Of a stretch of 64,000 nucleotides of DNA, positions 63,600 to 64,000 are shown in pieces. Source of the DNA: Callaeas wilsoni (Eukaryota > Chordata > Aves > Passeriformes > Callaeidae); the NCBI GenBank assembly GCA_013398955.1, contig VWPU01009522.1, positions 57,808 to 121,807 of the forward strand. The letters are read 5' to 3'. Made by a program: the position numbers and the translations under genes. The notes under the pieces were generated by a model. It had not been told where the DNA came from. It made no database searches and worked only from the letters and a program-made list of their open reading frames with translations. Within the stretch, counting starts at the first letter, position 1, and every line of letters begins with the position of its first letter.

Positions 63600-64000
63600 C
63601 TTTAAAATTAACGCGACACGGAACAAAAACTTTCCCTGTTGCTCGCGGAGGCCGTGACGCTCCACCCGCGAGGGCCCCGCGGGGTTCGGTGCGGAGAGGC
63701 GGCGCTGGCCACAAACGCCGCTGGACGCCGTGGGCGCGGGACGCGCCGCGCCGCGCTGGGAGGGGCGCCGTGTCACCGGGGCTGGCAGGGTCGTGTTGCG
63801 GTGGTGCTGCGGGGCGGGGCTGCGTTTGCGGGGCTGTGTTCGCCGTGATGTCGCGGGGCTTTTGTTCGCGGTGCGGAGCTGCGCCGCGTCCGCAGCGATG
63901 TTCAGCGGCTGTTTGCGGGGCGGTCCCGCGGGGGCCGTTCCGGCGCCGGGAGGGGCGGAGCAGCGCGAGGCAGGTGCGGGGGGCCAGGGGCGGGGCGGGG
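63600..64000 (+). promoter_or_regulatory. CpG island, likely promoter of the next gene (probably SINHCAF/FAM60A)
   Basis: The GC and CpG content jumps sharply from about 63640 and stays high to the window edge. GC boxes (GGGGCGGGG type) occur at 63811-63820, 63952-63958 and 63987-64000, with no TATA box, typical of a housekeeping promoter. In human, as I recall, SINHCAF (FAM60A) lies just beyond the 3' end of DENND5B in the same orientation, so this island is most simply its promoter and first exon. No coding sequence of that gene is visible here, so the assignment and strand are inferred from gene order. The island is truncated by the window end. Confidence 0.6.

Overview
This is vertebrate genomic DNA, most likely from a bird. 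It carries the 3' three quarters of one split gene on the + strand, DENND5B (DENN domain containing 5B, a Rab guanine-nucleotide exchange factor of the RAB6IP1 family). The evidence for a bird is: several CR1 retroposon tails with the usual 'attctatgattctatg' 3' end, fairly short introns, vertebrate GT-AG splicing, and GC-rich CpG islands in an otherwise AT-rich background. There are no bacterial genes, operons, CRISPR arrays or rRNA/tRNA genes.

Layout. Positions 1-7139 are the 3' part of a large DENND5B intron. Eighteen coding exons follow between 7140 and 44233 and encode 970 residues, ending in ...LIKGVDV and a TAG stop. Every junction is GT-AG and every codon phase closes. If the bird protein is as long as I recall for human DENND5B (about 1274 aa), the window starts near residue 305, so the uDENN and the first part of the cDENN lie upstream. 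Exon 1 holds the end of the central DENN domain, exons 2-3 the downstream DENN (dDENN), exons 4-5 a linker, exons 6-11 RUN1, exons 12-14 PLAT and a phospho-site-rich linker, and exons 15-18 RUN2. The 3' UTR follows, with candidate poly(A) signals at 45649 and 47555. Then come about 16 kb with no gene I can identify. A CpG island with GC boxes occupies 63.6-64.0 kb and runs off the edge. By recalled human gene order this is probably the promoter of SINHCAF/FAM60A, transcribed in the same direction.

Mobile DNA. There are four CR1 fragments (one minus, three plus) and one well-delimited solo LTR on the minus strand (37777-38453) with TGT...ACA ends and a 5-bp target duplication.

Points for a second look. 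(1) A 75-nt in-frame cassette exon (35414-35488) sits only 57 nt before exon 11, and the 57-nt gap is itself open in the same frame. (2) A single N at 27531 lies between two near-identical flanks, a typical sign of an assembly join. (3) A GC-rich, exon-like 144-nt open stretch at 4221-4364 has phases compatible with DENND5B. (4) Coiled-coil-like, splice-bounded open stretches lie on the minus strand at 58.4 and 59.2-59.5 kb. (5) A CpG-dense patch lies just before exon 12. I saw no evidence for a completely new multi-gene system.
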